Positions 1-8,372 of a stretch of DNA of 64,000 bases are shown here, in pieces. Under the pieces are notes generated by a model. It saw only the letters and a list, made by a program, of their open reading frames with translations, did no database searches and had not been told where the DNA came from. Both the position numbers and the translations under genes were made by a program. The first letter of the stretch is position 1; each line of letters begins with the position of its first letter. Where the stretch lies: the NCBI GenBank assembly GCA_021792635.1, contig JAJYUH010000002.1, positions 186,001-250,000 of the forward strand. Direction: 5' to 3'. This DNA is from Natronospirales bacterium (GTDB lineage Bacteria > Pseudomonadota > Gammaproteobacteria > Natronospirales > REEB76).

Positions 1-1
1 G

Positions 2-106
2 TTTGACCTGCTGGTGGCGGTGGCGTGTTTCGGTGTGCTGGTGCGTTACCTCATGACGCACGTCGGCAGCACCAGCAGTCTCGATCTCAAGCGACTGGTG
101 GGCTAG
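2..106 (+). CDS. HyfE-like membrane subunit, C-terminal fragment (cut by window edge)
   Basis: An open frame enters from the left edge and ends with TAG at 104-106, three bases before the next gene. The 34 visible residues read as a membrane helix (LLVAVACFGVLVRYL) followed by a short polar tail ending in LKRLVG. This matches the C-terminus expected for the small HyfE/NuoK-type subunit. It also occupies the place hyfE has in the second operon (14361-15029), directly upstream of hyfF. The assignment rests on position and hydrophobic pattern; the family-defining part lies outside the window. Confidence 0.6.
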   Translation, partial: FDLLVAVACFGVLVRYLMTHVGSTSSLDLKRLVG

Positions 107-109
107 CGC

Positions 110-1564
110 ATGACCTTCGAGCTGTGCGTGATTGTCATTGCACCACTGGTCGCCATCCTGGCGGCGGGCGTACCCCCGCGTCCGCGGGTAGTGGAGTATG
201 TGAATCTGCTGGCCAGCCTGGCGGTACTCCTCGCTGCCTTGCCATTGCCTTTCCGCATCCGCACACCGCTGTTCTACTGGGGCGGTTACGTGATCGTAGA
301 TCAGCTGGGGGCATGGGGGATTTTGTGCACGGCCGTGGTGTATTTTCTGGCCTCGATATACGCCATCGGTTACATGCGTCTGATGGATCGTCCCAAGCGG
401 CTGGTGAATTTCTATGCGCTGTTTGCCGCCTTCGCCTGGACCATGCTGGTGGCACCGCTCATGAACAATCCCGGTGTGTTCTGGATCGCCATCGAACTCA
501 CTACCCTGGTGAGCACCTTTCTGGTGGGTTTCGAACGCGAGGCGGAGAGCATGGAAGCGGCGTGGAAATACATTATTGTGGTCTCCGCCGGTATCAGTCT
601 TGCGCTGCTCGGCACGGTGCTGCTGTATTGGGGCGGCAGTCTGGTGCTGGGACCTGCCTACGATATGACCTGGCAGGTGCTGCGGGACGTGGCACCGCGT
701 ATGAACCCGGTGCTGCTCAAGCTGGGATTCCTGCTGGTGCTGGTCGGTTATGGCACCAAGGTCGGTCTGGCGCCCATGCATACCTGGTTGCCGGATGCGC
801 ATAGCGAAGGTCCGGCACCGGTATCCGCCATGTTGTCCGGCGCGCTGCTCAATACCGCCATGCTCGGAATTGTGCGCTACCTGGCGGTGACGGATGCGGC
901 CGGCATCGGTCTGCTGCCGCGTACCGCGCTGGTGGTGCTGGGCATCTTGTCGGTATTCGTGGGGGCGCTGTTCATTGTGCGTCAGGAGGGCGTCAAGCGC
1001 CTCATGGCTTATTCCAGCGTTGAGCACATGGGTATCCTGGCGCTTGGTTTCGGTTTCGGCGGCGTACTGGGCATCGCCGGCGCGCTCTATCACATGCTGA
1101 ATCATTCCCTCAACAAGTCGCTGATGTTTTTCGGCGCCGGCAATGTCATGCGCCGTTACGGCACCAAGGAAATGCCAGGCATACGCCGTGTACTGAGTGA
1201 ATTTCCCGTTTCGGGTCTGCTATGGCTCGCGGGAGCCGTCGCCATTACCGGTGCACCGCCCTTCGGCACGTTCCTGGGGGAGTTCAGCATCCTGCGGGCC
1301 GGGTTTGGCAGCCCCAATATCTGGGCGGCGCTCATCATGCTGGTGCTGCTCATCGTTATTTTCATCGGCTTTCTCAATCACTTCCGTGCCATGTACTTCG
1401 GCAGGAAGCCGGAAACGCTGCCCGCCGGGTGCTGGGGGGGGAGCTGGGGCGTGGCACCCATGTGGCTGGCACTGGTGCCGCTGCTGGTGCTGGGATTGTG
1501 GTGGCCGGAGCGCCTGCTGACTCTGTTCGCGGCGATCGCGCATGGATTGGGAGCAGCGTCATGA
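110..1564 (+). CDS. HyfF-like antiporter-type subunit of Ehr complex 1
   Basis: This 484-residue protein is strongly hydrophobic and belongs to the NuoL/M/N (Mrp antiporter-like) family, most like HyfF. The pump signature is intact: an acidic residue in WIAIELTTL near residue 128, a lysine in YGTKVGLAP near 217, and the following HTWLPDAHSEGPAPVSAML segment. KRLMAYSSVEHMG follows around 300. It should form a membrane module that couples electron transfer to proton or sodium translocation. It starts 3 bases after the upstream hyfE stop and overlaps hyfG by 4 bases (ATGA), so it is translationally coupled within the operon. Its closest counterpart in the window is 12905-14356 (483 residues). 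Confidence 0.93.
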   Translation: MTFELCVIVIAPLVAILAAGVPPRPRVVEYVNLLASLAVLLAALPLPFRIRTPLFYWGGYVIVDQLGAWGILCTAVVYFLASIYAIGYMRLMDRPKRLVNFYALFAAFAWTMLVAPLMNNPGVFWIAIELTTLVSTFLVGFEREAESMEAAWKYIIVVSAGISLALLGTVLLYWGGSLVLGPAYDMTWQVLRDVAPRMNPVLLKLGFLLVLVGYGTKVGLAPMHTWLPDAHSEGPAPVSAMLSGALLNTAMLGIVRYLAVTDAAGIGLLPRTALVVLGILSVFVGALFIVRQEGVKRLMAYSSVEHMGILALGFGFGGVLGIAGALYHMLNHSLNKSLMFFGAGNVMRRYGTKEMPGIRRVLSEFPVSGLLWLAGAVAITGAPPFGTFLGEFSILRAGFGSPNIWAALIMLVLLIVIFIGFLNHFRAMYFGRKPETLPAGCWGGSWGVAPMWLALVPLLVLGLWWPERLLTLFAAIAHGLGAAS

Positions 1565-3048
1565 TGCGCAATACCGAAGAACGGCGTCTCACCGTCGCGG
1601 AACTGCTGCCTGCCTGTGAGGAATTGCTGGCCCGGGGCGGGCGCATGTCCATGGCGTGGGGCTGGTTCCCAGGCAGCACTGCCCGGGAAGTCTGTTATCT
1701 GGCGGCACCGGGACCACGGCGGCCGTTCATTCTGTGGCGCTGCGGCGTGACGCATGAAACCCTGCCGAGTCTTGCCGCCCGGGCGCCTGCCTTGAGCTGG
1801 CATGAACGCGAGATCAGCGATCTCTGCGGCATCCCGTTCAGCGGGCATCCCAAAGGTCATCCACTGATACTGCACGCCGGTGCGGAACCGGTGATGCCGC
1901 CGCTCAACCCGGCCTATCCGCGGGAGGTGGGCATGCCATTCACGCGGCGGCGTGCGCATGCTCCGGAAGTGGCAGGCTCCGACATCCAGGAACTGCCCTT
2001 CGGGCCGGTGCGCGCGGACGTGATGGAATCGGCGCAATTCCTGTTTTTCTACCTGGGCGAACACATCTTGCACTATTTGCCGCGGCTGTTTTTCAAACAT
2101 CGCGGCATGGAAAAGCGCTTCGCGGGACTTTCGGCGGAGCTGGGCGTGGTATTGGCGGAGCGCGTGTCGGGCGTGGGCAGTGTTGCCCACGCACTGGCAT
2201 ACTGCCAGGCGGTAGAGGCCGCCTGCCGATGCGAGGTGCCGCCGCGTGCCCGCTGGCTGCGGGTGCTGATGGCGGAACTGGAACGGTTGTACAACCACCT
2301 GCATTATTTCGGTCACCTTGCCGATACCACCACTCTGAAAGTAGGCCAGGCGGAAGGCAAGCTGCTGGAAGAGCGTGTCAAGCAGATCCATGCGGTGACC
2401 GGCAGCCGGTTTCTGCGGAATCTGCTGGTGCCCGGCGGTTTGCGCTGCGACATTCATCCTTGCGCGGAACTTGCCGCCGAATTGGGCCGGCTGCAGAAAG
2501 ACGTCAATGCCTATCTCAAGCAGCTCGCGCATACCGGCAGTTACCTGGATCGTCTCATCACCACGGGCGTGCTGGACAGGGAGATGGCGCTGGCACAGGG
2601 CGCTACGGGACCCGTGGCACGCGCCTCGGGTCTGGATGAGGATGTGCGCCGCGATCATGCCTACGCCGCCTATGCGGACATGGATGTGCGCGTACCCTTG
2701 CGGACGGCGGGGGATGCCAACGCCCGTGCCGAAGTCCGTGCCGAGGAAATCGAAGTGAGTTTTGCGCTCATGCTGCGCTTGCTGGCCCGGCTTCCGGCGG
2801 GCGAGGTGCGTGCGGCTTGCCAACCTGCCGCATCCGCGGAAGGTCTGGGCTGGAGCGAGTCACCGCGCGGCGCTTTGTTTTATGCGGTGCATTTTGATGA
2901 GCAGGGCAAGCTGGCACGCGTGAAGATCCGCTCACCGTCATTTTCGAACTGGCGGGTATTCCAGTACACGGTGCGCGACAGCAACATGATGGATTACGCC
3001 ATCAATGAGGCGAGTTTTGGCCTGACTATCGCGGGTTGCGACCGCTAG
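1561..3048 (+). CDS. HyfG-like large subunit (NuoC-NuoD fusion) without NiFe ligands, Ehr complex 1
   Basis: This 495-residue protein starts at ATG 1561, inside the hyfF stop. The first ~130 residues resemble NuoC (HEREISDLCGIPFSGHP). The remainder is the NuoD/hydrogenase large-subunit fold (LPFGPVRADVMESAQF, FFKHRGMEKRF). The position of the first NiFe motif (RxCGxC in hydrogenases) reads ERVSGVGSVAHALAYC near residues 199-214, so both ligand cysteines are gone. The C-terminus reads FGLTIAGCDR and stops, with no DPCxxC. By family knowledge it cannot hold a NiFe site and is not a hydrogenase; it fits the Ehr group. The physiological electron donor and acceptor are not deducible from the sequence. 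Confidence 0.9.
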   Translation: MMRNTEERRLTVAELLPACEELLARGGRMSMAWGWFPGSTAREVCYLAAPGPRRPFILWRCGVTHETLPSLAARAPALSWHEREISDLCGIPFSGHPKGHPLILHAGAEPVMPPLNPAYPREVGMPFTRRRAHAPEVAGSDIQELPFGPVRADVMESAQFLFFYLGEHILHYLPRLFFKHRGMEKRFAGLSAELGVVLAERVSGVGSVAHALAYCQAVEAACRCEVPPRARWLRVLMAELERLYNHLHYFGHLADTTTLKVGQAEGKLLEERVKQIHAVTGSRFLRNLLVPGGLRCDIHPCAELAAELGRLQKDVNAYLKQLAHTGSYLDRLITTGVLDREMALAQGATGPVARASGLDEDVRRDHAYAAYADMDVRVPLRTAGDANARAEVRAEEIEVSFALMLRLLARLPAGEVRAACQPAASAEGLGWSESPRGALFYAVHFDEQGKLARVKIRSPSFSNWRVFQYTVRDSNMMDYAINEASFGLTIAGCDR

Positions 3049-3058
3049 GAGTATCGCG

Positions 3059-3859
3059 ATGCCGGTGTGGACGCTTTTTGGCTTGACGCGCCCAGTGGCC
3101 AGCACCCGTTGGCCCGGTGAGGGAGGCGATGACGGCCAGGCCGGGGTACAGGGCATGCCGCGTTACCATGCGGATAAATGCGATAACGGTTGCAGGGAAT
3201 GTGTCGCCGCATGCCTGCCCGGGGCACTCACGCGCAAAGCGGGTGACGAGGCGCGACTCAACATGGACTACGGCCGCTGTATTGCCTGTCAGATGTGCGT
3301 GGAGGTTTGTCCCACGGGGGCCATGGAGACCAGCCGGGATTGGGCGTTCGCGGTGCGCGACCGGGAAGATCTCAAATGGCAGGAGGCGCTGCAGACACCG
3401 CCGGCGCAGGCATTGAAGGCGCGGGTCGAAGGCGCCTTCCGGAATAGTCTCTATATCCGCCATGTGGATGCCGGCTCCTGTAACGGCTGCGAGTCGGAGC
3501 TGCAGGCTCTCAATAATCCCTTTTACAACCTGCACCGTCTCGGCATCTTTTTCACGCCGTCGCCGCGCTTCGCCGACGTCCTGCTGGTGACCGGCAGTGG
3601 CACCTACGCCATGCGTGATGTCTTGCAGGCGACCTACGAGGCCATGCCGGAACCCAAATGGGTCATGGCCATGGGTACCTGTGCCGTGTCCGGCGGCATC
3701 GCCGCGGGAGGCTACAGTTCCGGCCACGGCCTCGAAGGCGTGCTGCCGGTGGATGTATGGCTGCCTGGATGTCCGCCCAATCCTGCGGCGATCATTCATG
3801 CACTGTTGATGTTGCTGGGGCGTGCGCCGCAGCGGGTGCGGGGAGGCCGATGTGAGTAG
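3059..3859 (+). CDS. HyfI-like small subunit with N-terminal ferredoxin domain, Ehr complex 1
   Basis: This 266-residue fusion carries a two-cluster ferredoxin region (CDNGCRECVAAC and CIACQMCVEVCPTGAM, roughly residues 41-90). A NuoB/hydrogenase small-subunit domain follows, with all four proximal-cluster cysteines: SCNGCE near 141-144, GTCAVSGG near 208 and PGCPPNP near 238. It should relay electrons through three [4Fe-4S] clusters to the large subunit. In hydrogenase-4 these parts are separate proteins (HyfH and HyfI). The first ferredoxin cluster has Cys-x3-Cys spacing instead of the usual Cys-x2-Cys. The gene lies 10 bases after hyfG and overlaps hyfB by 8 bases. Confidence 0.9.
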   Translation: MPVWTLFGLTRPVASTRWPGEGGDDGQAGVQGMPRYHADKCDNGCRECVAACLPGALTRKAGDEARLNMDYGRCIACQMCVEVCPTGAMETSRDWAFAVRDREDLKWQEALQTPPAQALKARVEGAFRNSLYIRHVDAGSCNGCESELQALNNPFYNLHRLGIFFTPSPRFADVLLVTGSGTYAMRDVLQATYEAMPEPKWVMAMGTCAVSGGIAAGGYSSGHGLEGVLPVDVWLPGCPPNPAAIIHALLMLLGRAPQRVRGGRCE

Positions 3860-5825
3860 CCTGCTGCTGGGCATCGCTGTTATCGCCTGGTTGCTGGCGC
3901 TGCTGCTTGCCGCAGCCAATACTTGGCTGCGTGCCGGGCGTTACCTGCTGGCATGCGGCTGCGCGGCGCTGATCATTGCCGCCGTCACGACGCTGCCCGG
4001 TGGCATGGAAGTCATAGCCTTGCCGGTGTCACTGGGCGCTGGGAGGGTGGGGTTCTCCTTGTCGGCTCCCGCATTGTGGTTATTGTTGTTCGGCGCGTTA
4101 GCGGCCGCACCGGCGTGTTGGCTGGGCACGCCCAATGCGGGTGGTCAGCGTGGCTGGTTGGCCGGCGCCGCGTTTTCGCTACTCGGCGCGCTGGGTGTAT
4201 TCGGCTTGCAGGATGGCATTGCTTTCCTGGTGGCATGGGAAGTGATGAGTCTGGGCAGCGCGGTGATGATCCTGGGTGAAAAACTCGCTCATCCCGGCGG
4301 GCGGCGTGTGCTGTTCATGCTGAGTCTGCTGGAAGTGGGCAGCGTTGCTCTGGTGTGTGCTTTCCTGCTGCTTGGCCGTGACGGGCTCGCGTTCGCGCAG
4401 TTCGCGGCTCAGGCGATGGCGCTGCCCATCTGGCAGCAGGCATGTGTCGGTGTGCTCCTGTTGATCGGTTTCGGCGCCAAACTCGGTCTGCTGCCCTTCT
4501 ACGAGTGGTTTCCGGCCGCCTACGGCGCGGGCAGCGGTGCCAGCGGCAACCTGCTCTCGGGCGTGATCCTGAATGCGGCTTTTTTCGGCCTGAGCCGGGG
4601 TCTCACCGTCTGGCTGTCCCATGGGGAGATTTCCTACGGCCTGAGCCTACTGGTCATCGTGGCGGGCGTAGCAAGCGCGATACTCGCCGTGTTATATGCC
4701 TTCCAGGAGAACGGCTGGCGTGAGTTGCTCAGTTTCTCCACCGCCGAGAATGCCGCTATCGCCGTCACCGCCCTCGGTGCGGCGCTGCTGTTCCATGCGG
4801 ATGGCCATGCGGACCTCGCCGGACTCGCATTATTGGTGGCGCTGCTGCAGCTCGCGGGCCATTCCTTGGCCAAGGGCGCGCTGTTTCTGGCTGCGGACGG
4901 CGTTTATCTGTGCACCGGCGATTACCGTATCGCCCAGCACGGCCTGCTCAAACGCGGCCCATGGCTATTCGGCATCGGTGCGGTATTCGCCGGCATGAGC
5001 CTTGCCGCCATGCCGCCGCAGGCAGGCTTCGTGAGCGAATGGTATCTGTTCCAGACGGTTTTCCAGGGATTCCACCTGAGTGATATCACCGGCCGCCTGG
5101 TGATGGCGCTCGCCGGAGCGGGGCTGGCGCTTACGGCCGCCGTCGCTTTTGGCACGTTTGTGAAAGTACTGGGTATCGGCCTGCAAGGCCAGGGCGACCG
5201 GCGGGGAGCGGTTATCCCGCGGCGCGTGGGCTATGCGAGCGGAATCCTCGGCCTGGGGGTGCTGGCGCTGGCGGTGGGTATGCCCTGGTGGTTGCACGCG
5301 TTGAGTGGTGCGATATTCCGGCAGTTCAGTGCACACGCGGCCATGGCCATGCGTGACGGCTTGCTGCTGGTGCCGCTGACCTCAAGCTTTGCTTTCATTT
5401 CGCCGACCCTGCTGGTGATTGTCTGTCCGCTGCTGGCGCTGTTGCCTCTGGGTCTGTTGCTGTCGGCGCGGCGTTTCAGGGTTCGCCGGACCGCAGTCTG
5501 GTATGGCGGCCTGGAGAGGGATAGCGAGAGGGTGGCGACCACCGCACTGACGTTCTCCAACGCCATGCGAACATTTTATGGCTTCGTTTACCGGCCGACG
5601 CTGGACGTGGAGCATGAGCATTTGGGTGCGGGGTTTTTTCTCAAACGCCTCAAATTCAATCACAAGGTGGCGCCGGTTTTCGGTCCGCTCCTGTTTCTGC
5701 CGCTTACGCAGTTTGTCAATGGACTGGCAAAACGGCTGCGTGCGCTGCAATCAGGGCATCTCAATTTTTATCTTGCCTTGACCGGTATATTGCTGGTACT
5801 GATACTGGCCATTGCCGTTATCTGA
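3852..5825 (+). CDS. HyfB-like antiporter-type subunit of Ehr complex 1
   Basis: This 657-residue polytopic membrane protein belongs to the NuoL/HyfB family. GTG 3852 is chosen because GGGGAGG lies 6 bases upstream and because it overlaps the hyfI stop; a longer frame from ATG 3822 would have no such site. The acidic TM5 residue is kept (AWEVMSLGS), as is the TM7 lysine (GFGAKLGLLP). The segment that normally reads WLPDAH is changed to YEWFPAAYGAGSG, and the next loop is ENAAIAV rather than EHMG. The C-terminal ~120 residues carry an amphipathic stretch like that in HyfB. Compared with its paralogue at 8373-10520 it is shorter and more diverged in the pump motifs. Confidence 0.88.
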   Translation: MSSLLLGIAVIAWLLALLLAAANTWLRAGRYLLACGCAALIIAAVTTLPGGMEVIALPVSLGAGRVGFSLSAPALWLLLFGALAAAPACWLGTPNAGGQRGWLAGAAFSLLGALGVFGLQDGIAFLVAWEVMSLGSAVMILGEKLAHPGGRRVLFMLSLLEVGSVALVCAFLLLGRDGLAFAQFAAQAMALPIWQQACVGVLLLIGFGAKLGLLPFYEWFPAAYGAGSGASGNLLSGVILNAAFFGLSRGLTVWLSHGEISYGLSLLVIVAGVASAILAVLYAFQENGWRELLSFSTAENAAIAVTALGAALLFHADGHADLAGLALLVALLQLAGHSLAKGALFLAADGVYLCTGDYRIAQHGLLKRGPWLFGIGAVFAGMSLAAMPPQAGFVSEWYLFQTVFQGFHLSDITGRLVMALAGAGLALTAAVAFGTFVKVLGIGLQGQGDRRGAVIPRRVGYASGILGLGVLALAVGMPWWLHALSGAIFRQFSAHAAMAMRDGLLLVPLTSSFAFISPTLLVIVCPLLALLPLGLLLSARRFRVRRTAVWYGGLERDSERVATTALTFSNAMRTFYGFVYRPTLDVEHEHLGAGFFLKRLKFNHKVAPVFGPLLFLPLTQFVNGLAKRLRALQSGHLNFYLALTGILLVLILAIAVI

Positions 5826-5852
5826 AACCCCGAGCGGGAGGAGAACTGCTGA

Positions 5853-6227
5853 ATGTGGAGTTATGTGGCGGTCGCTATCGGCGGCATAATCGGTTGTTGC
5901 GCCCGCTATGGGATGACGCAACTGGTACAACTGGTGTACGGACGCAGCTTTCCCGTGGCCACGCTGATTATCAACGTACTCGGCTGTTTTCTCATGGGGT
6001 TTCTCTTTTTCGAAACTCTGGATCGGATTTCCATCAGCCCCACTTTGCGTACCGGAATTCTTACCGGCGGACTTGGCGGTTTTACCACTTTTTCGACCTT
6101 CGCCATGGAGAGCCTGCTGCTGCTGGAAGATGGCGAAACAAGCTACGCCATCATTTATCTGCTGCTTTCCGTCTTCCTTGGTTTGTTTGCGGCGCTGCTT
6201 GGTGCCTATATAGCGCGTAACTTATGA
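5853..6227 (+). CDS. crcB: Fluoride ion channel CrcB/Fluc
   Basis: This 124-residue protein has four predicted membrane helices, the usual Fluc size. Family signatures are NVLGCFLMGFL (near residue 45) and GGLGGFTTFSTFAMES (near 73-88), which holds the conserved Phe/Thr/Ser pore residues. As a dimer in the inner membrane it exports fluoride. The start ATG follows GGGAGGAGAA at a good distance and lies 27 bases after hyfB, so it may be co-transcribed with the Ehr operon. There is no room for a fluoride riboswitch between hyfB and crcB. Confidence 0.96.
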   Translation: MWSYVAVAIGGIIGCCARYGMTQLVQLVYGRSFPVATLIINVLGCFLMGFLFFETLDRISISPTLRTGILTGGLGGFTTFSTFAMESLLLLEDGETSYAIIYLLLSVFLGLFAALLGAYIARNL

Positions 6228-6238
6228 GGTGAAAAACA

Positions 6239-6562
6239 ATGGACAAGGAAATGCTCCTGGTGCGTATTTATCTCAGCGAGGCTGATCAGGGCAAAAAACA
6301 TAATCTGCTGGACGAGATCATGGAAGTCCTGCATGACCGACACCGCGTGCACGGTGTGACCGTATTTCGCGGTATCGCCGGTTTTGGCGCCAAGGGCACG
6401 GTGCACTCCGCGGATCTCCTGCGCCTCACGCAGAAATTGCCTCTGGTGGTGGAGTTCTTCGACGAGAAACTCATGGTACGCTCGGCGTTGCAATCACTTG
6501 ACGGCATGATCCCTTCAGGGCATGTGATTTCCTGGCCGGTAACCTGCCATCTGTCGGCATGA
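6239..6562 (+). CDS. DUF190 family protein (CrcB-associated)
   Basis: This 107-residue soluble protein starts MDKEMLLVRIYLSEAD and contains GVTVFRGIAGFGAKGTVHS near residues 38-56, both typical of DUF190. Members resemble PII-like ferredoxin-fold proteins and are often encoded beside crcB. The gene begins 11 bases after crcB, with GAGGTG as ribosome-binding site, so the two form a unit. Binding of a small ligand and modulation of the channel are plausible from family context but not shown by the sequence. Confidence 0.9.
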   Translation: MDKEMLLVRIYLSEADQGKKHNLLDEIMEVLHDRHRVHGVTVFRGIAGFGAKGTVHSADLLRLTQKLPLVVEFFDEKLMVRSALQSLDGMIPSGHVISWPVTCHLSA

Positions 6563-6594
6563 CACGGATATTGTTTGTAACACGTGATGCTGTA

Positions 6595-6624
6595 TGTGGT
6601 GATGAGACGCCGGGTCTTTATAAT
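6595..6624 (+). promoter_or_regulatory. Possible sigma70 promoter for the MFS gene
   Basis: A perfect TATAAT lies at 6619-6624, about 110 bases before the MFS start. The -35 region 17-18 bases upstream (TGTGGT) is poor. A hairpin with arms CACAGGC/GCCTGTG follows in the leader around 6653-6676. The promoter call rests mostly on the -10 box. Confidence 0.35.
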
Positions 6625-6733
6625 TCACATTGGGGTTCCGGCCGCCATTTTCCACAGGCCGCGGTAGCGCCTGTGAAGTGTATCGCCCCGGGTATTTTTG
6701 TCTGTACCGGCTATGGTAATCGGCGGGGTCCTG

Positions 6734-7921
6734 ATGGCTGAGCGGATGGCTTCTGGCATGCATGACAACAACGCGCGCGGAGGTGCGCTGCGCTTTGTCA
6801 TCAGCATCGGCATTGTCAGCCTGTTCGCCGACTTTACTTACGAGGGCGGCCGCAGCATCGTCGGCTCCTATCTGGCGGTACTCGGTGCAGGGCCTATTTT
6901 TGTCGGCGTGGTGGCGGGTCTCGGTGAATTTCTGGGCTATGCGGTGCGCCTGGCCTCGGGACGCTTTGTGGATCGGCGTCGCGGCCATTGGCGGGTAATG
7001 GGTGCGGGGTACACACTGAATATGCTGGCAGTGCCGGCGCTGGCCTTGGCCACCGTGCCTTGGTTAGCGGGTGTGCTGGTATTTCTGGAGCGCATCGGCA
7101 AGGGTATCCGCAATCCCGCCAAGGACGCTCTATTGTCACGCGCGGGACGAGAACTGGGCCACGGCTATGCCTTCGGCCTGCACGAATTTCTTGACCAACT
7201 GGGTGCGGTGACCGGTCCGCTGGTGGTGGCCGCAGCGGTTGCCTATGCAGGTTATCGCCTGGGTTTTGCCGTGTTGATCGTGCCGGCGGTATTGGCGCTG
7301 TTTTTTCTCCGGCGCGCGCGCGGCATCGAGCCGGATGCGGCGCCGCCGGAGAAAGGACACACGCCGGCGAAGTTTGACGCGCGCTATTACCGTTACCTGG
7401 CGTTTTCGGCGGTCACCATCCTCGGCTTTTCCCATTTCATTCTTGTGGCCTTCCATCTGCAAATCACCCATCGTCTGTCCCCGCCGCTTATACCGGTGCT
7501 GTTCGCCGTGGCCATGGCGACGGACGCCGTGGCCGCATTGGGGGTGGGGCGGTTTTTCGATCGCTATGGATTGAAGGTGCTGTACGCACTGCCTTTGCTC
7601 ACTTTGCCGACGTTGCCGTTGCTGTTTCTGGCGGTGCATCCCGTGTGGATCTGGATCGGTGCGGGACTGTGGGGAGCGGCCCTGGGTGTGCAGGAGAGTA
7701 CGGTGCGTGCCGGGGTCGCCACGCTGACGCCGGAAGCGAGACGTGGAACCGCCTACGGATTGTTTGACACGGTGTTCGGTGCGTCGTGGTTTGTGGGCAG
7801 CGTAATGATGGGGGCTCTGTACGCGCTCGGACCCGGCTGGCTGGTTGCGGTAGCGGTTTTGCTGCAGCTTGCCGCTCTACCCTTGCTCGCCACCATCCAC
7901 CACGGCCCCGCGCGCGCATGA
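6734..7921 (+). CDS. MFS transporter
   Basis: This 395-residue major facilitator protein has 11-12 predicted hydrophobic helices. An intact signature loop, RIGKGIRNPAKDALLS, lies near residues 120-135 and a second-half loop GRFFDRYG near 273. The RxGKGIRxPxxDALxS motif marks a poorly characterised MFS subgroup common in proteobacteria. The substrate cannot be deduced. ATG 6734 follows GGCGGGGT; ATG 6746 and 6758 are alternatives. It overlaps the next gene by 4 bases, so the two are probably co-translated. It sits between the two convergent Ehr operons. Confidence 0.85.
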   Translation: MAERMASGMHDNNARGGALRFVISIGIVSLFADFTYEGGRSIVGSYLAVLGAGPIFVGVVAGLGEFLGYAVRLASGRFVDRRRGHWRVMGAGYTLNMLAVPALALATVPWLAGVLVFLERIGKGIRNPAKDALLSRAGRELGHGYAFGLHEFLDQLGAVTGPLVVAAAVAYAGYRLGFAVLIVPAVLALFFLRRARGIEPDAAPPEKGHTPAKFDARYYRYLAFSAVTILGFSHFILVAFHLQITHRLSPPLIPVLFAVAMATDAVAALGVGRFFDRYGLKVLYALPLLTLPTLPLLFLAVHPVWIWIGAGLWGAALGVQESTVRAGVATLTPEARRGTAYGLFDTVFGASWFVGSVMMGALYALGPGWLVAVAVLLQLAALPLLATIHHGPARA

Positions 7922-8328
7922 GCGGTCTGAACGCCAGCCAGCAGCGCTATGTCATGGCCGTATTCGCGGAGGTCAGCAGGCATCTGGACAGCATCGAGGC
8001 TCTGGTGGAGGGGAAACCTGCGGCGCTGATGCAGCCGGTGGCGGATCTGTCACAAACCGAATGCGAGCGGTTGCGGAGCTTCCTTGCCGGGATGCGTCAG
8101 GCGCTGCTGAAGACGTTCGCAGCGCTGCATCTGCCGCGTCCGGATGCCGGAGTATCCGCCAAGTGGAGCGTGCACACGCATCTCGAGTTCGCGGATGTGG
8201 AATTCCAGGAACTCACCGCGTCCAAGTTGCGTGGTTACGGCGCATTGGACGAGCATGCCTATGTCGAGTTATTGCAGGCCGTCAAAACCCTGCGTGCAGA
8301 TTTGCAGAAGATGCTGGACGAGCGCTGA
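7918..8328 (+). CDS. Small hypothetical protein linked to the MFS gene
   Basis: This 136-residue protein starts at ATG 7918, overlapping the MFS stop as ATGA. It is predicted largely alpha-helical and soluble (RYVMAVFAEVSRHLDSIEAL, CERLRSFLAGMRQALLKTF, YVELLQAVKTLRADLQKML), with no cysteine motif except a single Cys and no signal peptide. I do not recognise a family. The overlap and shared strand argue for a real gene coupled to the transporter. It ends 44 bases before the convergent hyfB stop. Confidence 0.7.
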   Translation: MSGLNASQQRYVMAVFAEVSRHLDSIEALVEGKPAALMQPVADLSQTECERLRSFLAGMRQALLKTFAALHLPRPDAGVSAKWSVHTHLEFADVEFQELTASKLRGYGALDEHAYVELLQAVKTLRADLQKMLDER

Positions 8329-8372
8329 ACGGGTGCCCGGCGCGACATTATCCTGGATCGGCTGACCAACCC

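Noticed and set aside
1378-2823. Long open frames antisense to hyfG, and similar long frames opposite ftsH, nuoG, recN and carB.
   Set aside because: They are opposite strongly conserved genes, have Arg/His/Ala-rich composition typical of GC-rich antisense reading, and show no domains.
5826-5852. Fluoride riboswitch before crcB.
   Set aside because: Only 27 bases separate hyfB and crcB, too short for the riboswitch fold.
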